Source: Sequoia sempervirens (lineage: Eukaryota; Streptophyta; Pinopsida; Cupressales; Cupressaceae). Taken from it: DNA of 64,000 nt. Position 1 is the stretch's first letter, and each line of letters opens with the position of its first letter. The position numbers and the translations under genes are program-made. The DNA is taken from the NCBI GenBank assembly GCA_007258455.2, contig VDFB02000003.1:43713986-43777985 (forward strand), given 5' to 3'. Positions 46,661 through 58,500 of this stretch are shown piece after piece. Below the pieces are notes generated by a model. The model did no database searches, had not been told where the DNA came from, and was given only the letters and a program-made list of their open reading frames with translations.

Positions 46661-48590
46661 TAATTATATATATATATTAATATATATATATATATATTTA
46701 TAGTTAGTTATTTATTTTATTTTATAATTGTAATGTATTTTATTTAAAAATAAAAAATAAAAATAAAAATAAAATTGAGATTATAATCTTGTTATTTAAT
46801 ATCGTTTATTTTTAAGGAGGAATAATGATTATTTAATTTTAATGTTAAATTATTACATTGTAAGAACGTAGTTTTATATTGGAATTAAACGTTTAAATTT
46901 GCTTATATCTTGGTAATTTTTATATAGTTTAAATGGGCAATGTTAAATATTATTTTGATTAAATAAATATTTAGACAAGAATTAGCTTTTAGTTGTAATT
47001 GTGGAGTTTATTGAAACGATCATTTTAGTTACATAATTGGGATTGGAATCGAACTTAAATGTGCAATTTTGCAAAATGTGATGTGAGTTTCCTTGTATGT
47101 TATGTTTTGCTTTATTGCTTTTTGTTGTCGATGTGGGAACCCTATCGTATTTTAATCCTGTTCCAGAGGCTTGTGATTTAAAGTGTATTTACCTTGTTTA
47201 TACTTTTGAGCGTTATTGGGGTTATGTTAGGAAGGGTTGGACGGGTTTGCAAGTTTGTTCCTTATGTGCAGTTGCGAGATGGTTAATGCCTCGTGTATTG
47301 GATTTTTGGTTTTATGATTTATATGTGTTGGTTCAACCCTTGCCTACTTGAGATATGTTAGGGGTCATAGGTGGGAGAGTGGCTCTTCGTGGGCGCTGGC
47401 GCCTCAGGATGAGGAAGGGCTCAGGATAACCCACGAATGAGTAAGCTAAACAAGTGATAACCTAAACAATAGATTTAAGGGGTTGGGTAGTTTAAAAACA
47501 CAAGATAATGAAACATTGGATTCATCGGCTATGCATTAGGGCTACCTTAGACTAGTGATAGATCGAAGGCCGTGGTCGGCATAGTCGAAGTCTCGGCTCT
47601 TCATGAGACTATTGGCTCCGCAGATCGCCTACCCTATGGTGTCGGGCACCTCGCTTAGGGAGGAAGGGCTGTGAGATCCATAGATGGGTGTCGCATGCCT
47701 CGGGCTTGGAGGAAGGGCCGAGAATCCCATGAGAGCCAGGCGCGCATGACACCTCCACTTGACACCCTTGTGCTTGGCTGTTGTTGCCTCCTCGATGCCA
47801 TTCCTTTGTGATGTTTCCTTTGAATTCTTGTGAATTTGTTTCATGATTGTTATGATAGTACTTCATGTTATCGCGGATGAGTTCTGGTTTTACTTGTTAT
47901 GTGATTTGAGCACGCCGATGCATTGTGCATTGCATCCTTGAGTTTTGTTTTGTATCATGTTGTTGTTGAGTCGGTCGACATTCATGGTCGGGTTCACTTC
48001 CTCGTCACCTCTGAGCACAGGGGGTGAGTTACTTGTAATTCACATGGTTGGGTGGAACGTGCTCCGCACCCGTTGGGTTCCCCATCAGCATCTTGTCTTT
48101 TCAGCTTTCCGCAGTGGAGTTGTACCAGTGATCAGTTGTACTTCATGTTTCATTATTCTTGTATCAATCCCCATGTTGGGAAATTCAATGTAATTCATGT
48201 ATCAAAGAAAATTGTAATGTAATATTATATCAATGATGTAATAGTTAGGTTCTTTTGTAACTCTATTAAGAGATTTACCATGGATGTATTTATGCAATGT
48301 TTATTATGCTCGCATCATGATTATCAGATGTATCATTGTATATGGTTATCATAAATTAAATGGTTATGTTATATTCTTTATCTTTAGTCTGTTTAGTTGT
48401 TGTGATGTAACCTCGTGTGCCCCAGAGAACCAAGTGTATTAATGCTATGTGTTATGCTATGTGGTTATGGTTTAATGTTATTGCATGTTTAATGTAATTG
48501 TTTTTAAAAAAAAAAAAATTATTCGTGATTATGTGTTCTCTCGGGGTTTGCACGACGCATATATAATTAGTTTTAGGCCGAGCTAAAGAA
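46661..48590. repeat. Unknown repeat, possibly a long LTR, with a GC-rich core
   Basis: The block changes from AT-rich (46661-47050) to more GC-rich (47350-48110) and back, ending with an A-run at 48508. The core has three related phrases: GCCTCAGGATGAGGAAGGGC (47391), CACCTCGCTTAGGGAGGAAG (47648) and TGCCTCGGGCTTGGAGGAAG (47696), the last two about 49 bp apart. Each is followed by a GAGAAYCCCATGAG-like word. The open frames at 47097-47351 and 47945-48193 have no recognisable domain. Composition and position suggest an LTR or untranslated region of another retroelement, but no partner is in the window. Confidence 0.35.
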
Positions 48591-49080
48591 AATCTTTAAC
48601 CCCCTGCAAGAAATTGATACTAGAATGTGGACCATTCCAGTAAGTGAATTGATACTTTTTAGATGTTCAACCAATTGGAAGCAATATTGCAGAGTTTTGG
48701 AGAACCGCACAAGAATCATCTATCTTAGTACATGGAAAAAGGGTAATTGAATGAATTAGGGTTAAGGCATTTATTGTGGCAAGAGGGTTAGGTGTGTGGA
48801 CAATAAAATAACATTTTCATCCTTCATTTGTCACTTTTCATTTTGAAGGAAAGCAATTTGAAGAGCCCTAGAGTGAACTTTGTTGAATTATGGAGAGATT
48901 CAAAGCGTGAAGAAGAATCAATGATCAAACTTCGATTCGACGAAAAGGTATTTATTGAAAAGCCTATGAATTTATGAAATTGCAGTCATGTCCACTCCTC
49001 TGGTAGTTGAATTTAAGGACATACCTCACCCTAAATTCAAATGGCATCCTTAAAAGTCTGTTGAGACCGAGTCCTAAGGA

Positions 49081-52000
49081 GTGGTTTCATCTGTATCGTA
49101 CAGAGTATTGCACATAGAAGATATTAGGGCTTATATATATGCCAATATTGAAGAATTAGGAAGTTCTCAAATAATGAATCTATATTCCCATCATATAATT
49201 AGAGAGGATCTTACTGTAAAGCCAAAATTTAAAACCCTAGAAGAGAAGAAGTTAACACAATTTGCAAAATTTTCCATATTTGAAGAAAATGAATGGGTGC
49301 AATATGTTTTGAGTTACATTCATGCCAAGTTCATGTGGTTGGATGTGTCATTTAAAATTACGAAAGAGGCTATATGTGCAATAACGGGTCTAAATTCCAC
49401 TGGTAGACTTCCAGTCTTGAAATTCGTGAAAAATGAGAAGGTTATTGAGGCAACAGGTGCTCAATGGGACAAAAGGGAAATGACAATAGAAGACATTGTT
49501 GAAGTGGATGTGAAATTCACATCAATGGTCATTAGCTACAAGATTTATCATTCAAGCTGGGATAATTCTATATCCAGGATGACCATCTATGCAGCTTATG
49601 AGATGGTAAAACAAAATGTTGATTATGACTTGTGTGAGTTTCTTAGAAGTTAGTTGATGGAGAATCTGAGTAAAATCAAGAAAGATAAGAAGAATACTAT
49701 CAAATACAGTAATTTTTTGTTATTTTTATTATTCTATTTCATGAATGAGGTTCCAAGTGTTGGAAAAGTACATTGGAAAAATGATGAGCCTGTAGTTGTT
49801 CAAATAAGGAACATGTTGTTTGGAATTGGTGATCGACGGATTAGGAATACTACTCTCTAGGGGTACTTCAAAAATTTCTAGAATATGATGCATGTCAGGG
49901 AAAGAATTCCCACTTCAATTGTGGAACCTTACAAAGATACTATCTGCTTCATGGTGTATATTGACCAATGTCATATGGAAGCAACTGATCCCAAAACAAT
50001 ATGGATCATGCCTATGGGATATGAAATAGAGGAAAACATTTTGAAGATGTATACAAAACACTTGTTGAGTTCACCTATGGATCCGAGAGAAGAGAGGTTT
50101 GGAACATATGCAGAGAAAAGTATGCAAGTTCGTATAGAATTGAAAATATCGATGATAGTCAAAAGAGTAAGAAAATAAGTAGAAGTCTTTGCATAAAGTA
50201 TGGGCTTACCTGTAGAATTTTTGAGAGAAGCAAGAAGAAAGAGAGATGAGGCTAAAGCAGCAAAAGAGTCAACAAAAACCGAGTCTGCTAGTCTGGGAGT
50301 ATCTTATGCCCGCACTAGATCTACCAGGAGCTCCCCAAGCCTGTCCACTCCTACAACCAAGCCAGCTCAAGACAAGGCTTTCGGTAAAAGGAAGAAGAAT
50401 AAAAGCACAAGAATATATGAAGCCACTTCAGAAGATGAAGAAACTGAGTTAGGGGAAGTTTTGAGAGCAATGAAAGCTACTGGAACTCAGGCTATCAAGT
50501 TAAACAAGAGAAAATATTTTGGTAAAGAAGAAAAAGAAAATAAGGTGAAAATTGATAAACCTAGAATGTCAATTGAGGAAGTTGAGAATGCAGTTATTAA
50601 GGATGGTAATCTTAAGCCCCTCTATGAATTGTTTGAAACTTTTGATGAATCCGGTCAAATAATTCTTGAAAAACCCACAATTAAACATATGAACATTTTC
50701 AATAAAGTTCTTGTTGAAATCATGTTTGGTTTACCCAAGATTTTGTATGATGTTTTGGAGTCAAGATTAAATGCCAGAACAGAAGAAGAGAATATGAGGA
50801 AAAGAATTCTTGCAGATCTATGTCCAGAAATGTCAATTGAGGAGATGAATTCACTCCTTGAAAAGGCCAAGAAGGATTTTAAAAGCAAGACAAGGGTGAA
50901 TAAACTCATGATCAGTGAAACTCATGCTATGGTTAGTGAAACCAAGAAAATTTTGGAAGTGTTTCTATTAAAGAATAAGATTAATGTTGAGGAAGTAAAT
51001 ATTGAAAATGTCCTAGAAAATGAGGAAGTGAATTTTGATGTTGAGGATTTTCAAATTCCTCCTTATGTGGAAAATACAGAAATACCTATGGAAAATGAAG
51101 TTCCTAAGGTGGTATTAGCTGAGGAGGAGGCACAAAATGAAGAAGTTGAATTGCCTAAAGGAGATCCAAAAACAGTCTCTGAAGAACCCAAGGTTGAAGA
51201 AGAAAAAGTTCAATAAATTAGAGTGGAGGCAAGAGACACTACCAAGGCAGTGAAGAAATCTCTGATGGAATAATAGGAAGATTTTGATCATGAATTGGAT
51301 GAAAGCTCAATCAATCTATATACTTTATCCCCAATTCAAATGATGAAGGTCACTTCAATTGCTCAAGCTAAGGCCAGTGAGAAGATTTTGAACTCTCACA
51401 TAGAGGATAGTGAATTGCTAAGCCTTGCATCTGGAGTCCTACAAAAATTAATGCCTACTCATGTCAAGGATCCGTCTGGTTCCTCTTCCAGAGAATTGAA
51501 GAAACTCATAAATTATGTAAGTTCTCACTTTGAATTTTTGAAAAATCAGCCATGATTAAAGTTCAGATGGAGTTTAAGGAAAAGAGATTTGGTGGATTGA
51601 AAGAACTAATTGCAAAGGATAAAACTCTACTAGCCACCTGCATGAGAAATATTCAAGATACTTTATCTGAAGGTGGAAAAGTGTATAAGTCATGTTTAGT
51701 TTTGTCAAAATTAATTGAAACTAATGAGAAAAAGGTGAAGGATATTGAAAAATAGTTGGCTACGCTTTCTGACGCTTTTGATCCATTAGTTGGTAATGTT
51801 GGTGAGCATGAAGGTAAGGTAATATCTTTGCATGAAAAAATAAGGATTTTGAAGCATGAAAATGAGAGGATTGTAGGGAGAGCATGCGAACTCAGAGGAC
51901 TAATTAGTCCAAAGATTGAAATAATGGAAAATGTATTAAAAGAGTCCAAAGATTCTATGGCAACTCATGACCCAGTAAATCTTGAAGCTGCGAAAACTTT

Positions 52001-52160
52001 ATATTATTTACTTTGTGGTCACATAACAATTCTGGAGAGTTTCAAAAGGTTCTAGGACACAAATTTGAGCGTGTTGAAGAGAGATTTTGCAGATATTTTC
52101 CAATTTTTGTAAGTTACCAGATCATGCCTATACAATTTTTGGTTCCCCAATTTCTACCAT
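49081..52160 (+). pseudogene. Element E long extra (env-like) ORF, Sirevirus-like
   Basis: One frame runs from 49081 to 51555 with isolated stops (49651, 49858, 49879, 50176, about 50194, 51214, 51271-51276, 51553) and continues one frame over to about 52053. Together they suggest an ancestral protein of about 1000 residues. The N-terminal domain (VLHIEDIRAYIYANIEELGS, IHAKFMWLDVSFKITKEAIC) is shared with the element A ORF. A Ser/Lys/Arg-rich linker follows (about 50240-50420), then an acidic helical region and a coiled coil (e.g. VISLHEKIRILKHENERIVG). The position, immediately before polypurine tracts and an LTR, is that of the Sirevirus env-like ORF. Function unknown. Gag and pol of this element are absent upstream. 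Confidence 0.7.
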
Positions 52161-52329
52161 TGATGTCAAAGGGGGAGAGTTTTACAGTGAAAAATGTGTA
52201 TTCATCTTAGGGGGAGTTGTATTGTAGATCCTTTTGGAGTTTTGAAGTGGCAGTGTAGTTCATGGTGGTACTGATCCCACACTTAGTCATTTTTCACTAA
52301 GTGTTGCCATCAATGCCAAAGGGGGAGAT
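52150..52329 (+). other. Multiple polypurine tracts of element E
   Basis: CATTGATGTCAAAGGGGGAG (52152), TCTTAGGGGGAGTTGTA (52206) and CATCAATGCCAAAGGGGGAG (52308) precede the LTR, the last adjoining it as GGGGGAGAT-TGTTGG. The words before each tract echo GTTGTCATTGATGGCAAC just inside the LTR start. Confidence 0.8.
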
Positions 52330-53425
52330 TGTTGGAAAGAGGCACTATAAATGCTTTCAGGTGTTGTCATTGATGGCAACCCTAGTCAATGACTTATCTG
52401 CATGTCATCATTTGCTCCCATCGGCAGCCAATTTGCAAATAGTTAGAAGAACAGGGCATCCGACAGTTTGGTGATCATCGATTCACGTACAAATTTTTTT
52501 TTACTATTTTGAGTTGTGGATCTCATGGGAGGTTTATCAGTATATTTCTTATGTTATCTATAAATCTTAGTGCCTCATACTAAGCTATGTGTAAGTTTGG
52601 AGATTCGGTTGATATCTTTTTGTTTATCAATGTTTTGTGATCGACTAAGTTGATATAATGTATTGCAGATATTCAAGGAATGTTTATTTGAGTATTTTTT
52701 ATGTTTGATCATTATGTTTTGGGTCCAAGATAAGTTGTGGATGACCGTTGTGGATGCACATTGGATATTACTCAAGATTTAAGCTGACAATTGCTAATAT
52801 TTTTAAGATTTATTGAAGCTAACTTGTAGTGACTAAATCCTTTGTTACAGATATATATAATTCATCAGTTATATAATTTTTTGTGTGTGAAAGATGTGGT
52901 GAAGGGTTTTTGAGATTATTTGAAGGTCAATTTAGCGATTATGCATAGTTTCACTTGTGCATCAAGGTTTTTGTAGTGTGATTTTGTGTAGAACAAAGAA
53001 GAATTGTTGAATCAGTTAGAAGGATAGAAGATTGATTGTTGAGCTTAACTAAAACTATAATCAAGCATTTGTAGATGTTATTCCTTCATTTCATTCTCTT
53101 GGATCTAATCCAAACCATTGTAAGGAAGTGATCCTTTCTATTTTGATCAGTGAGCTCTAGGCAGTGTGCCTGAATGCAAGTGCATTCCCATTTTGTAATA
53201 TTTCTTTTGGGAATACTTAGATTATATTGTGGATAGGCCATCCACCGTGGTTTTTCCCCTAACATGGTTTCCACGTAAAAATATTGGTGTTATGGTGTTG
53301 TTATTGTTTGCTTTTTGTTCATGCATTTTTTTTGAAAGCCTAAGTGAGTTAAAGATTAGAATAATAAATCTAATTTTTGCACAACAATGATTCACTCCCC
53401 CTCTCAGTGTTGCTTGTTTCCAACA
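52330..53425 (+). repeat. Element E 3' LTR
   Basis: 1096 bp, TGTTGGAAAGAGGCACTATA to GTGTTGCTTGTTTCCAACA, with the group's near-terminal blocks (CCACCGTGGTTTTTCCCC, GGTTTCCACGTAAAAATA, GATTCACTCCCCCTCTCAG). It abuts codons for FGSNCYFRRDEE of another copia pol, so TTTGG at 53426-53430 may be one copy of a target duplication. The matching 5' LTR was not found in the window. Confidence 0.8.
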
Positions 53426-55356
53426 TTTGGAAGTAACTGTTATTTTAGAAGAGATGAAGAAACTTTGGGTAAGTTTGATGCAATAAGTGATGAAGGAATT
53501 TTCCTTGGATATTCTACTAATAGCAAGGCATACAAATGTTTCAATAAAATACTGAGAAATATTGTAGAGAGTTCAAATATCAAGGTTGATAAGACAGTGA
53601 AGAATTCTATTGAAATTGATGGATATGAATTTGATGAACCTGATCACATAAGAATTGAAGAGATTGTGGAATAACAGGAAAATGTTGAGCAAGAGAAGTG
53701 GGATAAATAGAATGAAAGAGAAGATGCTCTAGTGATTTCCCCCTAAGACACCTAGATATGTACAAAAGAATCATTCAGAAAGTCAGTTTATTGGTGACAA
53801 GGTAAAAGGTGTATTAACTAGAAGTAGAGCTACTACTCAGGTGAATCTATTTTTACTTTCTGAGATTGAACCAAAGATTGTAAGTGAAGCTTGTAAAGAT
53901 GAACATTGGAAGGAAGCAATGAAAGAACTTATGCATATTGAGAAGAATCAAACTTGGGAATTGGTCCCAAGACTGACAAAAAAAAAAAAAAAACATCATT
54001 GGACTGAAGTGGGTATTCAAAAATAAGTTGAATGAGATTGGAGAAGTGGTTAGAAACAAATCAAGGCTTGTGTGTAAGGGTTACTCACAAGTAGAAGGTA
54101 TAGATTTTCAGGAAACCTTTGCTCTGATAGCAAGAATGAAAGCTATAAGGATTTTTTTGGCATTTGTTGCTCATAAAGACTTTAAGGTCTATCAGATGGA
54201 TGTCAAGTCAACATTTTTGAATGGTGAGCTAGAAGAAGTCAACATGGAACAATCAGAAGGATTTATGTTGACATATCAACTAGATATAGTGTGTAGATTG
54301 AAGAAAGCTTTATACGGATTGAAGGAAGCTCCTAGAGTTTGGTATGCAAGATTGGATAGGTATTTGATTTAGCAAGGTTTTAATAAAGGTACAACAAATA
54401 GTAATCTATACTTTAAGATTGAAAATGAAAAAATCTTGATTATAGTAGTGTATGTTGATGACATTATCTTTGGAGGAAATGAAAATATGTACAAAATGTT
54501 TGTGGAAGAGATGCAGAAAGAATTTCAAATGTCTATGTTTGGGGACATGAATTTCTTTCTTGGAGTACAGATTAATCAAACAAAGAAGGGAATTTTCATT
54601 TCACAATCCAAGTATGTGAGAGAGATGTTGAAGAAGTTTGGGATGGATGGTTCCAAACTAGTAAGTACTCCTATGGTGACTGGTTGCAAATTGGGTAAAG
54701 ATGATGATTCACCTAAGGCTTATTAGAGAAAGTACATATCTATATTTGACTGCTAGTAGATCAGATATAATGTATGATGTTTGTCTTGTGGCTATATTTC
54801 AAGATGAACCTAAGGAAACACATGTTGCTACTATTAAAAGAATATTCAGATATTTGAATGGCACTTTGGATTATGGATTATGGTATCCTAAAGATATTGA
54901 TTTTACACTTAGTGCCTATACAAATGCAGATTGGGTTGGATGTGTAGATGATAGAAAAAGTACAAGTGGTGGTGCATTCTTTCTTGGATGTAGATTGGTG
55001 GAATGGTCAAGTAAAAATCAAGATTCGGTCTCCTTGTCTATTGTTGAAGCTAAGTATATTGCTACTGCATCTTGTTGTAAACAAGTTCTATGGATGAAAC
55101 AAATATTGAAAGACATCACAATGCTATATGATGATCCCATTTCTATTTTATGTGATAATATAAGTGCAATTAACATTTCAAAGAATCATGTGATGCACTC
55201 AAGGACAAAGCATATATCTATTAGGTATCATTTCTTGAGAGAGTCATGGAGAATGATGTAAAGCTTGAGTATGTTTTGACGAAGGATCTTTCTAAAGATA
55301 CTTTTGAGTATCTCCAAGAGAAGTTAGGGGTTACTTCCCCTCCTTTCTTGAACTAG
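53426..55356 (+). pseudogene. Element H: copia pol, integrase C-terminus to RNase H (broken)
   Basis: It starts in the integrase C-terminal domain (FGSNCYFRRDEETLGKFDAI, DEGIFLGYSTNSKAYKCFNK). RT follows: [38 protein letters not shown], and the catalytic VVYVDDIIFGG (YVDD codons 54451-54462). RNase H has NADWVGCVDDRKSTSGGAFF and SIVEAKYIATASCCKQVLWM, then HVMHSRTKHISIRYHFLRE. The tail reads KLEYVLTKDLSKDTFEYLQE with part of the usual block missing, ending at a TAG about 55354. A short deletion and frame change sit at about 54720. The wording is closest to the SIRE/Maximus lineage. Gag, protease and the integrase core are missing because element E's LTR abuts 53425. Confidence 0.85.
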
Positions 55357-55732
55357 ATGCATATGGAGATGCATCAGTCTAGTGGATCTATGGATCTATC
55401 CTTCTTCTAGACTGATGTTTTGGTGGCTACCTCTCAGGGGGAGCAGGTAGTATCAGGTGTTGTCATTGTGAATATTTTATTTTTTATTTCAAAGGAAAAA
55501 TCAATGTAAAATATTCTTTTTCCTTTGCCATTGAGGTCAAAGGGGGATAAGAAGCATGTGAAAAAAACAAGAAAAAGAGAGGAAGAATGGGAGAAGATTC
55601 ATGTGAAAGGAAAGGAAGCATATACAAGATTATCTACTAAATGGGAGAAACATAAAAGTGTATTCAGAGCTAGTATGTTGTCTTTGATGGCTTTTCACAT
55701 CATGTGTTTCCATCAATGAAAAAGGGGGATAT
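55357..55732 (+). other. Element H 3' untranslated region with multiple polypurine tracts
   Basis: CTCTCAGGGGGAGCAGGTAG (55432), CATTGAGGTCAAAGGGGGAT (55530) and CATCAATGAAAAAGGGGGAT (55711) are three polypurine tracts, the last adjoining the LTR. The open frame at 55525-55719 starts within this zone and shows only basic filler, so it is not called. Confidence 0.75.
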
Positions 55733-56975
55733 TGTTCCAAGAATGGAAAGATTAAAGGTGTTTTCATTGATTTCAACTGGTCAATTGGTTATCAACTAGT
55801 TGTTGTTGGTTGTATATGTTGAGGATATTGAGAAAATTGTAAAGAATATATGTTGCAGGTATTCAGTGGTTGTTCTGAGTTTTGGTTTGGATTTAATCCT
55901 ATGTTTGCGCAGTTCAAAGATGTTGTTCATGGTTGTTAGAAAATGCTATATCCAGATTTTTGGTTGTTGATTTGTTGTACAATACAAGTTGTGTTCACCA
56001 GTTGTGAACTATGGTTTTTTGTGTTTCTGGTTGAGGTCCGAGAGAAATGTTGTTGGTTCAGATTTATCTTTGATGAAGTCTTATGAATTGCGGTTCTAGA
56101 GCTGAGTTTCCCTGATTTTATTGAAGATAGTTTCAGCATCTGGAAGATTCGTGCTCAATGGTTCTATGTGTTTTACATTGGTTTGGCTGACCTTGTGTGA
56201 AATACTACTTTCAAGGTTGATGAAGCATGTTGGATCTTTTTGGGTCCCTTCAAGCGTGTGGGTCACCCTCATTCTAATTCCACTCTAGGATTTTTTGGCA
56301 CTAACCTAATTTGAATTTGAATTTGGATGGCCAACTTTGGACATGCTTCAAAGTTGAAGATGGTATAAATACAAGATGAGTTAGTGATGAAGAAATATAC
56401 AAGAGCGAAGAAGAAGAATGAAAAGAGAAAAGAGGAAGTGCAGTTAGATGCAACATTGATTCTATTCAGTGAGTGTATGCGATGCGAGTGTGGAAAATCA
56501 ATGTGAAGCTTAATGTTGAGTTTCTGGGTGCAATGAGTACAAGGTGAACTCTATCATTTTTGCATGACAGTGAGTGATTATGGTGGAATCCTTTGTTGCA
56601 TTGGGATTGTAGTCTCTCTATAACAAGTCTTCTTTGTCTTCTTTGTATCTATATAGTAGTGAGCCATCTGGGTTGTTAGCCATGGTGGACAATGAGTCCT
56701 TGTTCTGAACAGTGAGTCCTTATTTTGGTAGTGAGCCTCTTGTAATCAGTTTTGATATTCTCTATAGTGTGATTTAATCCTCACTATGGTTTTTCCCTTA
56801 TTGGGTTTTCCATGTAAATCTATAGTTATTGGGTTTATGTGTTGGATTTGAGTTTATGCATTGGTATTCGATGATTAATCATTTAAACAATATTAATAAT
56901 TAGTTTCGATGATTGAATTAAAGGTTTAATTTTGTGACAATTGATTGACCCCCCTCTTAGTTGGCCTATTCAACA
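55733..56975 (+). repeat. Element H 3' LTR
   Basis: 1243 bp, TGTTCCAAGAATGGAAAGAT to GTTGGCCTATTCAACA. The near-terminal blocks CTCACTATGGTTTTTCCC, TTGGGTTTTCCATGTAAATC and GATTGACCCCCCTCTTAG match the group. GGGTATTAGGGGCC just downstream (56982-56995) resembles a decayed primer site, so this LTR might also have served as a 5' or solo LTR. Confidence 0.75.
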
Positions 56976-56984
56976 TAACAAAGG

Positions 56985-57250
56985 GTATTAGGGGCCTATT
57001 AATGATAATATGAAGGTCATAAATGCAAGAGGACCCAAAACTTAATGTGAAGGTGTAAATAAATACACTTTATAACACTAAGTTAAGGCCAAATTAGGTC
57101 TATTTAGCTTAAAAGGGCCTTAAACCTAATGTGAATGTGTAAAACACATTACAACACTAGATCAAGGCAACATTAGGTTCATTTTAATGTTAATCATTCC
57201 CAAATTAAGTGTGAAAAAGGGCTACTTTTTTCTACACTACAATATGTAAA
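56985..57250 (-). repeat. Dispersed repeat fragment, also seen at 12330-12440
   Basis: On the minus strand it reads ACACATTCACATTAGGTTTA and CTAGTGTTGTAATGTGTTTT twice with variation (about 57050 and 57150). The same wording occurs on the plus strand at 12333-12440. It is probably part of an LTR or untranslated region of a repeat family. No gene. Confidence 0.4.
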
Positions 57251-57373
57251 AAATATCTAGATTCGAATGGAGGAGTTCTACCCAATTATGTAGTGTTTTT
57301 TTCTTCTTGCATCAAACACCTCAACAATTTGAGTTTTTCACAAGATTTTTTCCTTTTCAATGTTCAATTGTAT

Positions 57374-58300
57374 ATTTCTTTGAGGAATTTTTTCAAACAA
57401 CTCACTACCTTTTCATCTGCATTGACAAGCTAGTGAGCATTATAAGAAAAATTCCTCAAAGAAATGGGGTCTCATGGTGATGTACATCACCAGGAGACCC
57501 CATTTCTTTGAGGAATTTTGTCAAAAAGCTCACTACCTTGTATTCAATATTTCAAACAATATTCCTTCTAACCCCACATATACATAGGCGAATTTTCTAT
57601 GAATTTATTGGTTGTGATTTCATTATTTGAATCAATAGAAGTTGGTCCACTTGATTAAGTAGCCAACTTTTAGTAATTGATATTTTATTCATCACCTCAT
57701 TCTATCATTCATCTTATTGATTTTGGGATACCTTTGTGAGAATGAATATTTTTACTCAATGATTAACCACTAGCAATACATCCTTTAAAAAATTAGTTTG
57801 ATTGCTCTCTTAAAAAATGTTTGTGCCCTTTCCTCTTACATTTTATACCATTTTAATTAATGTCCTAAATTTAGTAATGTGTAAATGCATTGTTTTGCAT
57901 TAAAAATATAAACTCTAACTTTGACTATATTGTTCTCACATTGTTATTGTTTTCATATTGTCCTTTTATTAGTTTTCCTATAATTTAGCAATGACAAGGT
58001 GGTGAGCTCTTTGAGGCATTTTTTCTTATAATCCTCACTACCTTGTTAATGCATCCACATTGAATACGAGGACATATCTAATTGAGGAATTTTATCAAAT
58101 AGTTCATGTACCTTGTCTATGCATCCACATTTCGCATGTGTCTACTAAGGTAATTCCAACCATAACACTCATGAAAATCTCCCCTTTTATGTTTTGATAG
58201 ATGCCATACCCCATTCCAAGGTCCCATTGTTGCTATGGATAAAAGCCTAAAACAGGTGTTTTCCAACAAACTATGGATGCATGGAAAAATATATTAAAGC
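57374..58300 (-). pseudogene. Fragments of a PPR gene, minus strand
   Basis: On the minus strand 58080-58290 reads, with a frameshift, as a PLS-type pentatricopeptide repeat stretch: DLGMGYGIYQNIKGEIFM, then SVMVGITLVDT, then CGCIDKVHELFDKIPQ. This matches the plant pattern LVDMYAKCG.ID.A.ELFD.MP. Shorter copies of the same half-motif lie at 58008-58045 (CINKVVRIIRK), 57500-57540 and 57374-57410 (KVVSCLKKIPQRN). PPR proteins bind organelle RNA. These pieces are too broken and reordered to encode one, and no flanking full gene is present. Confidence 0.6.
57429..57539. repeat. PPR-derived palindrome, copy 1
   Basis: Inverted repeat centred at 57483/57484 (GATG-TACATC). Left arm CCTCAAAGAAATGGGGTCTC, right arm GAGACCCCATTTCTTTGAGG, continuing outward to CTAGTGAGC and GCTCACTAC. 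The left arm read on the plus strand gives IPQRNGVSW, the PPR helix-turn motif. A few mismatches lie in the outer arm. Confidence 0.85.
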
Positions 58301-58315
58301 ATAATAGTAAGCAAA

Positions 58316-58445
58316 AGCATAGACAAGGTATTGAGTTGTTTTAAAAAATGCCTCAAAGAAATGTGGTCTCATGGTGATGGACATCACCATTAGACCACAT
58401 TTATTTGAGGCATTTTTTCAAACAAATCATTGCCTTGTCTATGCT
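58316..58445. repeat. PPR-derived palindrome, copy 2
   Basis: 130-bp palindrome centred at 58380/58381. Outer ends AGCATAGACAAGG and CCTTGTCTATGCT are perfect; the centre is GGTGATG-GA-CATCACC. The plus strand of the left arm translates SIDKVLSCFKKMPQRNVVSW, a canonical PPR segment, ending at a TGA. The right arm is its antisense with only scattered mismatches. Arms of 65 bp with a minimal loop would form a long RNA hairpin if transcribed. Confidence 0.9.
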
Positions 58446-58500
58446 ACCACATTTTCCATATGTTTTCCATTTTTGGCATATCACGCAATCATTCCAATCT

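Noticed and set aside
47097..48193. Open frames of 84, 82 and 85 codons in the GC-rich block
   Set aside because: They are on both strands in the same repeat-like block, have no domain or splice context, and are best explained by higher GC content.
56976..57000. Functional primer site making 55733-56975 a 5' LTR
   Set aside because: GGGTATTAGGGGCC differs at the first base and has an extra base compared with TGGTATCAGAGCC, and no gag follows. The polypurine tract on the other side supports a 3' LTR.
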